64,000 nucleotides of DNA from positions 1-64,000 of the forward strand of contig CADATO010000003.1 in NCBI GenBank assembly GCA_902790905.1, read 5' to 3'. The first letter of the stretch is position 1; every line of letters begins with the position of its first letter. The position numbers and the translations under genes were made by a program. The notes beneath the pieces are model-generated. The model did not search any database and was not told where the DNA came from. It saw only the letters and a program-made list of their open reading frames with translations. This document shows, one piece after another, positions 1-7,564 of the stretch. Source of the DNA: an uncultured Eubacteriales bacterium. GTDB lineage: Bacteria; Bacillota; Clostridia; Peptostreptococcales; Anaerovoracaceae.

Positions 1-22
1 CTGCTTATTCATTGCATTACAA

Positions 23-69
23 AAGCCCTGTCCGATACAGGATTGAACAGGGCTTCGGTTAGGTTTTTT
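23..69 (+). terminator. Probable intrinsic terminator of an upstream gene
   Basis: A 9-bp perfect inverted repeat (AAGCCCTGT at 23-31, ACAGGGCTT at 47-55) is followed, after 8 nt, by six T residues at 64-69. The gap between stem and T-run is longer than usual, so the call is moderate. It would end a gene lying left of the window. Confidence 0.5.
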
Positions 70-201
70 AGTCTGTCTACTTTCGCTTGACTAGTTCAGG
101 AAAGTCTGCCGGGTTTTCTCGTACAGGCGATGCGCGGCAGGGGATTCAAAAGACACACGTTTTTGGCAGGCTGGCTGGAATGAAAATAAATTCGAATTAT
201 T

Positions 202-228
202 TTAGCACTCACCGCTTGACAGTGCTAA
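202..228. promoter_or_regulatory. CIRCE operator (HrcA binding site)
   Basis: TTAGCACTC, nine bases, then CAGTGCTAA. This differs from the CIRCE consensus (TTAGCACTC-N9-GAGTGCTAA) at one base. CIRCE is the operator of the heat-shock repressor HrcA. It overlaps the -35 box of the promoter at 216-244, which suits repression of the hsp20 gene downstream. Confidence 0.9.
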
Positions 229-244
229 CAACAAGTGCTAGGAT
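216..244 (+). promoter_or_regulatory. Sigma-A promoter of hsp20
   Basis: TTGACA at 216-221, a 17-bp spacer and TAGGAT at 239-244. The -35 box lies inside the CIRCE element. Transcription would start near 251, giving a leader of about 238 nt before the hsp20 start codon. Confidence 0.75.
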
Positions 245-488
245 AGCATTGTCGGAAGGGAACAGAGCCCAGTGCCCCGGGAAACAAGAAAGGCCCGACG
301 AGGGCGAAGCGGAGCCAACAGAGCGATTCTCCGGTCCGGCAAATGTGAATGAGAAAGGCGGCAGCGGCAAAGATTCGGCCGCAGCGACCAACCAAACAAC
401 AACAGCTCAAGCGAGCGAGACAAAAGGCCTGGCGGAGCGATTCCGCGGAAGGCACGACAAGCAGCCCCAGAGGGCAAGGAGGTACATC
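245..488 (+). other. Long 5' leader of hsp20
   Basis: About 240 nt separate the promoter from the hsp20 start codon. The stretch is purine-rich and has no stop in the hsp20 frame, so an open frame runs from position 87. The residues it would add are low-complexity and unlike small heat-shock proteins, so I treat it as untranslated. A strong Shine-Dalgarno (AAGGAGG, 476-482) sits before the ATG at 489. I see no recognised RNA motif. Confidence 0.5.
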
Positions 489-923
489 ATGTTAATGCCT
501 ACACTGTTCAGAAACGATTGGTTTGATGATTTTATGGATGGTTTTCCGACAGAGCTGACCCGCACAGCAGGTGCGCGCGACAACGGCCTGATGAAGACCG
601 ACGTCAAGGAAAACGCTGACACGTTCGTGATCGACATGGATCTGCCGGGCTTCAACAAAGAAGACGTTAAGGCGCAGGTCAAGGATGGCTACCTGGTCAT
701 CGAGGCCGTCAAGAACGCGGACAAGGAAGACAAGGACGAAGATGGCAAGTACATCAGACGCGAAAGATTCTACGGCACCTGCAAGCGCAGCTTCTATGTC
801 GGCGAACAGGTCACCGAGGAAGATATCAAGGCGAAGTTCGAGAACGGCGTCCTGACCCTGACCATTCCGAAGGAAGCTAAGAAGGAAGTCGAAGCGCCGA
901 AGTACATCGCAATCGAAGGCTAA
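489..923 (+). CDS. hsp20: Hsp20/alpha-crystallin small heat-shock protein
   Basis: ATP-independent holdase chaperone that binds unfolding proteins in the cytoplasm. The 144-residue protein has a short N-terminal arm (MLMPTLFRNDW) and an alpha-crystallin domain from about residue 38. The domain includes DMDLPGFNKEDV and the family hallmark GVLTLTIPK near the C-terminus, which also holds a short charged tail. The ATG at 489 is chosen because AAGGAGG precedes it by 6 nt and because the family arm begins there. Regulation is by CIRCE/HrcA, placed over the promoter. It is followed by a terminator, so it is probably monocistronic. Identification is firm. Confidence 0.95.
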   Translation: MLMPTLFRNDWFDDFMDGFPTELTRTAGARDNGLMKTDVKENADTFVIDMDLPGFNKEDVKAQVKDGYLVIEAVKNADKEDKDEDGKYIRRERFYGTCKRSFYVGEQVTEEDIKAKFENGVLTLTIPKEAKKEVEAPKYIAIEG

Positions 924-1033
924 CGCCTGAGATACCAGCGGACCGCAGCCGGCAAGTCCGGCGCGGCACCGCAGACAGCGGGGAAGGCCGCTGACCAATA
1001 GTACTCTATTTACTCCTGAATGAACATAAAGAA

Positions 1034-1063
1034 AGCCCCGGTCATGCAGATGGCCGGGGTTTT
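1034..1063 (+). terminator. Terminator after hsp20
   Basis: CCCCGG (1036-1041) pairs with CCGGGG (1054-1059), extended inward by a few pairs, and is followed by TTTT at 1060-1063. It lies in the 211-bp gap between hsp20 and the next gene. Confidence 0.75.
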
Positions 1064-1064
1064 C

Positions 1065-1096
1065 TCGACAAATTATAGAATCAAGTATATTATAAT
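1065..1096 (+). promoter_or_regulatory. Probable promoter of the MBL-fold choline-binding protein
   Basis: TCGACA at 1065-1070 lies 17 bp before TATTAT (1088-1093) and 20 bp before TATAAT (1091-1096). The AT-rich -10 region is convincing; which hexamer is used is not clear. Confidence 0.5.
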
Positions 1097-1134
1097 AACT
1101 GACAGAAAAATGCATAATACGCAAGGGAACGATT

Positions 1135-3027
1135 GTGAAATTAAGAGAACTGGTAATCATTCTGACATTCATACTTGTCTTGACCTATCCTTTTTTGGTT
1201 GACGTTTTTGCTGAAAGCGGGGAAGACGGGGAACTTTTGCTGGAACAGGAAACGGAGGCAATAGAAGAGGAACCGGCAGAAGAGATCCCTGATGAGAATA
1301 TTGCAGCAGAAGTCACGGATGATGCAGCAGACGGCGAAGAGGCCCCGGAGCAGGATGTCTGCACGGCAGGGGACTCCGGGCTTGCACCCGGCAACAGAGT
1401 CTGGTTCTACAATATCGCGGGGGGCACTCCCACGAACAGCGATATGATTCTTATAGAGTCCAATGGCAGATATGGGCTGATTGATGCGGGGAACCGCTAT
1501 CAGGACACGATCGAGGATGCAGACGGCACAGTGTATTCTGTTCCGGAGATGTATCCGGATGGAACGTATGCGGGGCTGTCATCACAAAGGGAAGGGAAGA
1601 ATGGCCGGGATGCGGCGATCTATATGATCGAAACACTTGGCGTGGACCATTTGGATTTCATCATTGGCACACATGCGCATTCCGATCATATGGGCGGTAT
1701 ACCCGAGATAGCAGATCTTTTGGTCAATGCACAGGATGGCAGCACGCATTATCTGATCGATGATACAACAGTATTTCTGTATAAGGGATATACACATATC
1801 AGCAGTAAAGAAGATGATCTGGAGGGAAGTTCAGACCAGTCCTGGCACAATCAGGCGTTCGTAAATCAGGCAGTGTCGGCAGTTGAAAACCGCGGAGGAA
1901 AGGCCGTGGACATCAGCTGCGGGATCAATGTGCGGGAAGGGGAATCGATCCAGGCAGACTTTACGGGCATATTGCAGGCAATCCAGCAAACGGGAGCTTT
2001 TCAGCAGGTATCCTATGAATCCCGCGTTGATACGAATCCGTATGATGACAGATTATCGCTGGTGTTCCAGCAGATGAAGCTGGATCTTTACAATCTGTTC
2101 TCCGTAAAGGATGCCATTAATGAAAATGCAAATTCTATTGTCACAGTCGTCACAGACGGAGATCATAAAGTATACCTTGGCGGGGATATCGATACGCAGT
2201 ATCAGATAGAACAGAAAGTGGCTGCAGCTATATCAGACGACCATGGTCATATTGATGTGGTAAAGGCTTCTCACCACGGCAGGGACGGATCAAATTCAAA
2301 AGCGTTGATTGACAGCATTCAACCTTCTGTTATTATTTGCCCCGGGGTGCAGACTGCAGCGTCCACCGTATCGCCGTCACAGGGGTACACGGCGATGATG
2401 TATTACGCAGCATCCAATTATGCGACAAGGTTTTATCAAGTCGGGGCTGCGGCGAAGTTTCTGGTTGTGGATTTCAGCCTTGCAGATGGTCCTGTTTATG
2501 AATTTATCGACGAAGAGGACGGATGCAGGCTGGGGACTGCTGACGGGTGCCTGGACCCGGCGTATTATCTTAGCGATGGATGGGCACATTGGGATGTTGC
2601 GATCGCCGGAAATACGAGCAGGGAGTATTATTACTTCGAGAATGGCGCCCCTGTCACCGGGTGGAAGCAGATCGATGGCGAGGAATATTATTTTGATGCA
2701 GATGGCTTCATGCGGCGAGGCTGGCTTACTGAAAACGGCAAAACGTATTATCTAAAGAATAGCGGCAGCATGGCAACAGGCTGGTGCCGGATAGATGAAA
2801 CCTGGTACTACTTTGGCTCCAATGGAGCCATGGTGCAAAACGGCTGGGGCAAAGACGCGACCGGATGGTTCTGGACAGACAGCAGCGGCCGGATGGCGGC
2901 GAGCAAATGGATTCATGACAAGGGTAACTGGTACTATGTCGGGCCGAACGGGTATATGGTAACAGGCACCCGCGTCATCGGGAACAGAACCTACCGCTTT
3001 GATAGTTCAGGCAAATGGATCAGATGA
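1135..3027 (+). CDS. Secreted metallo-beta-lactamase-fold hydrolase with choline-binding repeats (Pce-like)
   Basis: 630 residues starting at GTG. An N-terminal hydrophobic segment (about residues 5-25) acts as signal peptide and is followed by an acidic Glu/Ala-rich linker. The catalytic part (about 85-475) shows the metal-binding motif HAHSDHMGG near residue 180 and a second histidine motif, SHHGRDGSN, near 380. From about residue 480 to the end there are six or seven choline/cell-wall-binding repeats of the WYYF...G.M.TGW type. This domain order matches pneumococcal Pce/CbpE, which removes phosphocholine from teichoic acid; that activity is an inference here. Its neighbours make and load phosphocholine, which supports it. 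Another secreted MBL hydrolase activity is possible. Confidence 0.8.
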   Translation: MKLRELVIILTFILVLTYPFLVDVFAESGEDGELLLEQETEAIEEEPAEEIPDENIAAEVTDDAADGEEAPEQDVCTAGDSGLAPGNRVWFYNIAGGTPTNSDMILIESNGRYGLIDAGNRYQDTIEDADGTVYSVPEMYPDGTYAGLSSQREGKNGRDAAIYMIETLGVDHLDFIIGTHAHSDHMGGIPEIADLLVNAQDGSTHYLIDDTTVFLYKGYTHISSKEDDLEGSSDQSWHNQAFVNQAVSAVENRGGKAVDISCGINVREGESIQADFTGILQAIQQTGAFQQVSYESRVDTNPYDDRLSLVFQQMKLDLYNLFSVKDAINENANSIVTVVTDGDHKVYLGGDIDTQYQIEQKVAAAISDDHGHIDVVKASHHGRDGSNSKALIDSIQPSVIICPGVQTAASTVSPSQGYTAMMYYAASNYATRFYQVGAAAKFLVVDFSLADGPVYEFIDEEDGCRLGTADGCLDPAYYLSDGWAHWDVAIAGNTSREYYYFENGAPVTGWKQIDGEEYYFDADGFMRRGWLTENGKTYYLKNSGSMATGWCRIDETWYYFGSNGAMVQNGWGKDATGWFWTDSSGRMAASKWIHDKGNWYYVGPNGYMVTGTRVIGNRTYRFDSSGKWIR

Positions 3028-3052
3028 CTGGACGCTGCGAATACACGGATAC

Positions 3053-3081
3053 TTGACAATAATCCCGGAAACATGTATAAA
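3053..3081 (+). promoter_or_regulatory. Promoter of the phosphocholine operon
   Basis: Perfect -35 TTGACA (3053-3058), 17-bp spacer, TATAAT-like TATAAA (3076-3081). A terminator-like hairpin starts only 3 nt downstream, and a set of inverted half-sites lies between it and the start codon. Confidence 0.8.
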
Positions 3082-3083
3082 TG

Positions 3084-3109
3084 AAAAAGGAACATACCGT
3101 TCCTTTTTT
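3084..3109 (+). terminator. Hairpin with T-run just after the promoter
   Basis: AAAAAGGAAC (3084-3093) pairs with GTTCCTTTTT (3099-3108) around a 5-nt loop and ends in six T. It may end the upstream MBL gene. Because it sits at the expected transcription start of the next operon, it could also act as an attenuator. Confidence 0.65.
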
Positions 3110-3117
3110 AAAGACGC

Positions 3118-3157
3118 TGTGTTCACGAAAATAAGTATCATGTGTTTCATGAACACA
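3118..3157. promoter_or_regulatory. Candidate operator: three TGTGTT half-sites
   Basis: TGTGTTCA (3118-3125) is a perfect inverted repeat of TGAACACA (3150-3157). A third half-site, TGTGTT at 3141-3146, forms a 6-5-6 palindrome with AACACA at 3152-3157. The sites lie between promoter and start codon of a gene whose product begins with a winged-helix domain, so autoregulation is possible. No regulator is proven. Confidence 0.4.
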
Positions 3158-3179
3158 ATGCAGCGGAGTTTATTGAGGT

Positions 3180-4979
3180 ATGAAAGAAGTGAAAGAAACA
3201 ACGGTTGATAACAATCGCAGTCTGACGATACAGGAAGCGGATATTCTACTGGCATTGCAGGGGCAAGGCTGCACCACGCAGCGCGCGTTGGCAGAAGCAG
3301 CCGGGTACAGCCTGGGGGCAGTCAACAACAGCCTGAACGGGTTGCTGAAAAAGGGATATCTAAATGATTCGAGAGACATTACGGATGCGGCGAAGAAGGT
3401 CATGGAGGAGCGTGCACCCCGCAATGCGATTATCCTTGCTGCAGGCATGGGTATGAGGATGGTGCCGATCAACCAGTCTTTCCCCAAAGCGTTTGTTGAG
3501 ATCGAGGGGGAGCGGCTTATCGAGCGGCAGATTAAGCAGCTGCGTGAAGCGGGTGTTTACGACATCACGATCGTTGTCGGTTTCATGAAGGACAGTTTTG
3601 AGTATTTGATTGATAAATACGGTGTTGCGCTCGTCTATAATCAGGACTATGCCATTAAAAACAACTTGTATTCACTTCGCAGCGTACTCGACAGACTTGG
3701 CAACACCTATATTGTTCCGTGCGATATCTGGTGCGCGGAGAATCCGTTTTCGATGCGGGAAATGTATTCCTGGTATATGGTGAGTACCCGGCAGGACATT
3801 GATAGTGCGGTCAGGGTGAACCGTAAAAAAGAACTTGTAAGGGTGGCGGAACACGCTTGCGGAAACAAGATGATCGGGATTTCTTATCTCATGAAACCTG
3901 AGGCAGACAGGATCGCCGGGCAAATCGAGAAGATGACTGCGGAAGGCAGGCACGAGGGCGACTTTTGGGAAGCGGCGTTGTTTGACGGGGACCGGATGTT
4001 TGTGAACGCGCGCGTTGCCAGTGAAGAGGATGTTGTTGAGATCAATACATACGAACAGCTCCGCGAGTTGGACGCCGATTCAAGCCAGCTGCAGTCTGAC
4101 GCCATTCGTTCGATCATGCGGGCGCTGGAGTGCCGGCATGATGAGATCAAAGACATTGCGGTGCTGAAGAAGGGGATGACGAACCGGTCGTTTGTTTTCA
4201 CGGTCAGAGGCGATAAGTATATTATGAGGATTCCCGGAGAAGGGACCAACCGGCTTATTGACCGCAAACAGGAAGCGGATGTTTTTAAAGCGATATCCGG
4301 TCTGGGATTGTGTGACGATCCGGTCTATATCAAGCCGGAAAAGGGATATAAAATCACAAAATATCTGGAGGGAATCCGGGCATGCGATCCGGAAAGCGAA
4401 TCCGATCTGCAGCGCTGTATGAAAAAACTGCGCCGTTTTCACAGTCTGAAGCTGAAGGTGGATCATGAGTTTGATCTGTTTGGCCATATTGAATTCTATG
4501 AAACACTGTGGCACGGTGCACCGTCGATTTACCAGGACTATCGGACAACGAAAGAGAATGTCATGAGCCTGCGCCGGTATATCGAAGAGGCTGACAAGGA
4601 CTGGTGTCTGACGCATATTGATGCGGTGCCGGATAATTTCCTGTTTTACCGCACGGCGGACAGTACGGAGGAACACCTGCAGCTGACCGACTGGGAGTAT
4701 TCGGGTATGCAGGATCCGCATGTCGATCTCGCAATGTTCTGCATCTACAGCTTATATGACCGGGAACAATGCGATCACCTTATAGATATCTACTTTGAGA
4801 ATCGGTGTGACAGGTCAACAAGGGTGAAAATCTACTGCTATATTGCGGTTTGCGGATTGCTTTGGTCAAACTGGTGTGAGTTTAAACGTCAATTGGGCGT
4901 AGAATTCGGGGAATATAGCTTACGGCAGTACCACTATGCAAAAGAGTTTTACAGGTATGCGAAAGAGTTGATGGCGTAA
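3180..4979 (+). CDS. wHTH - phosphocholine cytidylyltransferase (LicC) - choline kinase (LicA) fusion
   Basis: 599 residues with three parts. Residues 1-75 form a winged helix-turn-helix of MarR/ROK-regulator type. Residues about 80-310 are a LicC-type nucleotidyltransferase (ILAAGMGMRMVP, FPKAFVEIEGERLIERQI). Residues about 325-599 are a choline/ethanolamine-kinase-fold phosphotransferase with Brenner motif HIDAVPDN near 480 and metal site TDWEYSG near 505. Together LicA and LicC convert choline to phosphocholine and then CDP-choline in the cytoplasm. In Streptococcus and Haemophilus these are separate proteins without a DNA-binding domain. The gene is followed by a choline-type transporter. 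The GAGG before the ATG is only 1-2 nt away, so a GTG at 3189 is an alternative start. The domain calls are firm; the substrate is inferred. Confidence 0.85.
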   Translation: MKEVKETTVDNNRSLTIQEADILLALQGQGCTTQRALAEAAGYSLGAVNNSLNGLLKKGYLNDSRDITDAAKKVMEERAPRNAIILAAGMGMRMVPINQSFPKAFVEIEGERLIERQIKQLREAGVYDITIVVGFMKDSFEYLIDKYGVALVYNQDYAIKNNLYSLRSVLDRLGNTYIVPCDIWCAENPFSMREMYSWYMVSTRQDIDSAVRVNRKKELVRVAEHACGNKMIGISYLMKPEADRIAGQIEKMTAEGRHEGDFWEAALFDGDRMFVNARVASEEDVVEINTYEQLRELDADSSQLQSDAIRSIMRALECRHDEIKDIAVLKKGMTNRSFVFTVRGDKYIMRIPGEGTNRLIDRKQEADVFKAISGLGLCDDPVYIKPEKGYKITKYLEGIRACDPESESDLQRCMKKLRRFHSLKLKVDHEFDLFGHIEFYETLWHGAPSIYQDYRTTKENVMSLRRYIEEADKDWCLTHIDAVPDNFLFYRTADSTEEHLQLTDWEYSGMQDPHVDLAMFCIYSLYDREQCDHLIDIYFENRCDRSTRVKIYCYIAVCGLLWSNWCEFKRQLGVEFGEYSLRQYHYAKEFYRYAKELMA

Positions 4980-5004
4980 CAGCGGATCGAGAAGAAAGGA
5001 GGAG

Positions 5005-5058
5005 ATGCCGACCGGGCGGGAGGCATTGATTAAGAAATGGATAGCAAAGAGACAGTAA
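5005..5058 (+). CDS. Possible 17-residue leader peptide ahead of the transporter gene
   Basis: A short open frame, MPTGREALIKKWIAKRQ, begins 2 nt after the strongest Shine-Dalgarno in the area (AAAGGAGG, 4995-5002) and overlaps the start of the BCCT gene by 22 nt in another frame. The spacing from the Shine-Dalgarno is too short for good initiation, so this may be chance. If translated it would couple translation into the transporter gene. Confidence 0.2.
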   Translation: MPTGREALIKKWIAKRQ

Positions 5059-6635
5059 AAACACTCGACACAAGCCGGGTGGACTGGATGGTCACCTTGG
5101 TGCCATTCTTTTCCGTCATGGCGCTTGCTGTATATTTGTTTGTATTTCCGGATCAGGCAAATGACGCCATTATGAAAGTCAGGTTTTTCTTCGGAGATAC
5201 CTGCGGCGTCTTTTATCTGATCATGGGGTTGGGGACGCTTCTTATATCTCTTTATCTTGCTTTCTCAAAATACGGAGATATCGTGCTCGGCGGACCGGAT
5301 GAAAAGCCGAAGTACTCCTTCTTTACCTGGGGAAGCATGATGTTTACCTGCGGTCTTGCAGCTGACATTCTGTTTTACTCGTTCTCGGAATGGGTGATGT
5401 ATGCTACCAATCCGCACATCGCGGAGATGGGGAGCATTGAAGAATGGGCGGGGGTATTTCCTTTGTTCCATTGGAGTTTTATCCCCTGGGCGTTTTATCT
5501 TGTATTGGCCGTCGCATTTGGCTTTATGGTGCACGTGCGGAAAAGAAACCGTCAGCGGTATTCCGAAGCCTGCCGTCCGCTGATCGGGGATAAACATGCC
5601 AACGGAATGCTCGGAAGAGTCATTGACCTCTTCGCGCTTTTTGCATTGCTGGCAGGCACGGCGACAACATTTTCGGTTGCTACGCCGCTGCTGGCAAGCA
5701 TCATAGTGAAACTGTTCGGGATGGAGCTCAGCCGCACGGCCGTTACCATCATCATTCTGGTGATCACCTGTGCGGTGTATACCTATGCTGTTCTGCACGG
5801 ATTTAAAGGAATCAGTTTCCTGGCGAAACTGTGCATTTACCTGTTCTTCGGCCTGTTGATTCTCGTCGTTCTGATCGGCGGGCAGGGGCGTTTCATCATC
5901 GAAAACGGGTTCCAGAGTTTTGGCCTCATGGTCCAGCATTTCTTCGAACTCAGCACGTATACGGATCCTTCAAGAAGCAACAATTTCCCGCAGGATTGGA
6001 CGATCTACTACTGGGCCTACTGGATGGTCTGGTGTATTGCAGCCCCCTTCTTTATCGGAAATATCAGCCGGGGACGGACGATCAGACAGACGATTCTCCA
6101 CGGGTATGTGTTCGGCGTTGGCAGTACGATCGTCAGCTTCATTGTGTTGAACAACTACGGTCTCGGACTGCAGATCGAGGGGAAAGCGGATTTTATTGCA
6201 CAGTACGAAGTGGATGGTGATCTTTATCAGCTGATCCTTGATATTATCGACACCCTGCCGGGGAGCAGTATTATTCTCGTGTGGATCCTGTTGTGCATGA
6301 TCGCTTTTTATGCGACGAGTTTTGATTCGATCGCGTATACGGCTGCATGCTACAGCTATAAAAAGATCGAGGAAAACGAACGCCCGCACACCATGATCGT
6401 ACTGCTCTGGTGCCTGCTGCTTATCGTGCTGCCTATCGCACTGGTGTTCTCCGAGAGCAGTATGAGCAATATCCAGAGTATATCGATTATCAGTGCATTC
6501 CCGATCGGCATCATCATGATCCTCATGATAAGTGCGTTTGTTAAAGATGCGAAAAAATATCTTGGAGAGTCCGCGGTGCTGAAAGAGCGCTCCCTGCCGC
6601 ACGGCGAAAAGGAAGGACAGAACGGGCATGCATAA
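5037..6635 (+). CDS. BCCT-family choline/betaine transporter
   Basis: 532-residue polytopic membrane protein with about 12 hydrophobic segments. The BCCT signature region around residue 320 (DWTIYYWAYWMVW, then ISRGRTIRQ) is intact. BCCT carriers take up quaternary amines such as choline, betaine or carnitine. Its position between a LicC-LicA fusion and a second LicC indicates choline supply for phosphocholine synthesis, the role played by the unrelated permease LicB in pneumococcus. An in-frame stop lies 6 nt upstream of the ATG, so the start cannot be further left; a GGGAGG at 5018-5023 is 13 nt away. The stop overlaps the next gene by 8 nt, indicating one operon. Confidence 0.9.
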   Translation: MDSKETVKTLDTSRVDWMVTLVPFFSVMALAVYLFVFPDQANDAIMKVRFFFGDTCGVFYLIMGLGTLLISLYLAFSKYGDIVLGGPDEKPKYSFFTWGSMMFTCGLAADILFYSFSEWVMYATNPHIAEMGSIEEWAGVFPLFHWSFIPWAFYLVLAVAFGFMVHVRKRNRQRYSEACRPLIGDKHANGMLGRVIDLFALFALLAGTATTFSVATPLLASIIVKLFGMELSRTAVTIIILVITCAVYTYAVLHGFKGISFLAKLCIYLFFGLLILVVLIGGQGRFIIENGFQSFGLMVQHFFELSTYTDPSRSNNFPQDWTIYYWAYWMVWCIAAPFFIGNISRGRTIRQTILHGYVFGVGSTIVSFIVLNNYGLGLQIEGKADFIAQYEVDGDLYQLILDIIDTLPGSSIILVWILLCMIAFYATSFDSIAYTAACYSYKKIEENERPHTMIVLLWCLLLIVLPIALVFSESSMSNIQSISIISAFPIGIIMILMISAFVKDAKKYLGESAVLKERSLPHGEKEGQNGHA

Positions 6636-7497
6636 AGTGGATAATGCGGTTATTCTCGCCGCCGGAACATCTTCGAGATTTGCACCGCTGTCGTATGAAA
6701 TGCCGAAGGGGCTGATATCCGTAAGAGGGGAAGTTCTTATCGAGCGGCAGATACGGCAGCTGAAGGAAGTAGGTATCGACCAGATTGTTGTGGTCACAGG
6801 GTACTTAAAGGAACAGTTTGAGTATCTTGCGAAAGAGTATGGTGTGATACTGATCAATAATGATGAGTATTGCACGCGCAACAATAACAGCAGCATCTGG
6901 GCTGCCCGGGACTATCTGAGAAACAGTTATATCTGTTCTTCCGATAATTATTTCACATCAAACCCATTCGAAAGTGCTGTGGAGGATGCGTATTATTCGG
7001 CCATCTACTCCGAGGGCTATACGAAAGAATGGTGCCTGCGTGTTGATGACGACGGCAATATAAATAAAGTCAGCATCGGGGGCAGGGATGCCTGGTATAT
7101 GCTGGGGCAGGTCTTTTGGACCAGAGAGTTCAGTGCGCAGTTCCTGCGTATTCTCGAAGCCGAGTATGATTTGCCGGCGACCAGAGACAAGCTTTGGGAA
7201 AGCATTTTTATGGAGCATCTGGACACCTTGAAAATGAAGGTGCGCAAATACACAGCGGATAGTATTTTTGAGTTTGATACGCTGGATGAACTAAGAGAGT
7301 TTGATCCGACCTTCTGCAAACACTCCGGTTCGAGAATTATGGAAGAGGTCGCAGAAACACTGGGCGGAACAGAAGAGGAAATGTCCGGGATCGAAGTCAT
7401 TAAGGGGCCGGATGGAGAGGCGGCAGGTTTTTCATTCCTTTTCAGATCAGAGCAGTATCAGTATTGTTACAGAACGAAGAAGCTGAACAGATGTTAA
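6628..7497 (+). CDS. licC: Second LicC-type phosphocholine cytidylyltransferase with a cut-off kinase start
   Basis: 289 residues. The first 230 form a LicC-like nucleotidyltransferase (ILAAGTSSRFAPLSYEMPKGL, shown here in part, and RGEVLIERQIRQLKEVG) close to the middle domain of the protein at 3180-4979. It would make CDP-choline from CTP and phosphocholine. Residues about 235-289 align with the first strands of the choline-kinase domain in that fusion (SFLFRSEQYQYCYR against SFVFTVRGDKYIMR). The frame then stops, so the kinase catalytic part is absent. It overlaps the BCCT gene by 8 nt and ends just before a terminator. It is probably a paralogue that lost its kinase. Confidence 0.8.
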   Translation: MHKVDNAVILAAGTSSRFAPLSYEMPKGLISVRGEVLIERQIRQLKEVGIDQIVVVTGYLKEQFEYLAKEYGVILINNDEYCTRNNNSSIWAARDYLRNSYICSSDNYFTSNPFESAVEDAYYSAIYSEGYTKEWCLRVDDDGNINKVSIGGRDAWYMLGQVFWTREFSAQFLRILEAEYDLPATRDKLWESIFMEHLDTLKMKVRKYTADSIFEFDTLDELREFDPTFCKHSGSRIMEEVAETLGGTEEEMSGIEVIKGPDGEAAGFSFLFRSEQYQYCYRTKKLNRC

Positions 7498-7533
7498 ATC
7501 GCTCTTGCGATCGGGGGAAGCTTCCGGATGATT

Positions 7534-7563
7534 AAAAAAGGCCGATGCATCAGCATCGGCTTT
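7534..7563. terminator. Bidirectional terminator between convergent genes
   Basis: GCCGATGC (7541-7548), loop ATCA, GCATCGGC (7553-7560). A-run 7534-7539 on the left and TTTATT on the right let it serve both the LicC operon (+) and the shikimate-kinase-like gene (-). Confidence 0.85.
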
Positions 7564-7564
7564 A

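Noticed and set aside
87-488. N-terminal extension of Hsp20 by 134 residues
   Set aside because: The open frame is low-complexity, the promoter at 216-244 lies inside it, and a strong ribosome site stands at the family start (489).
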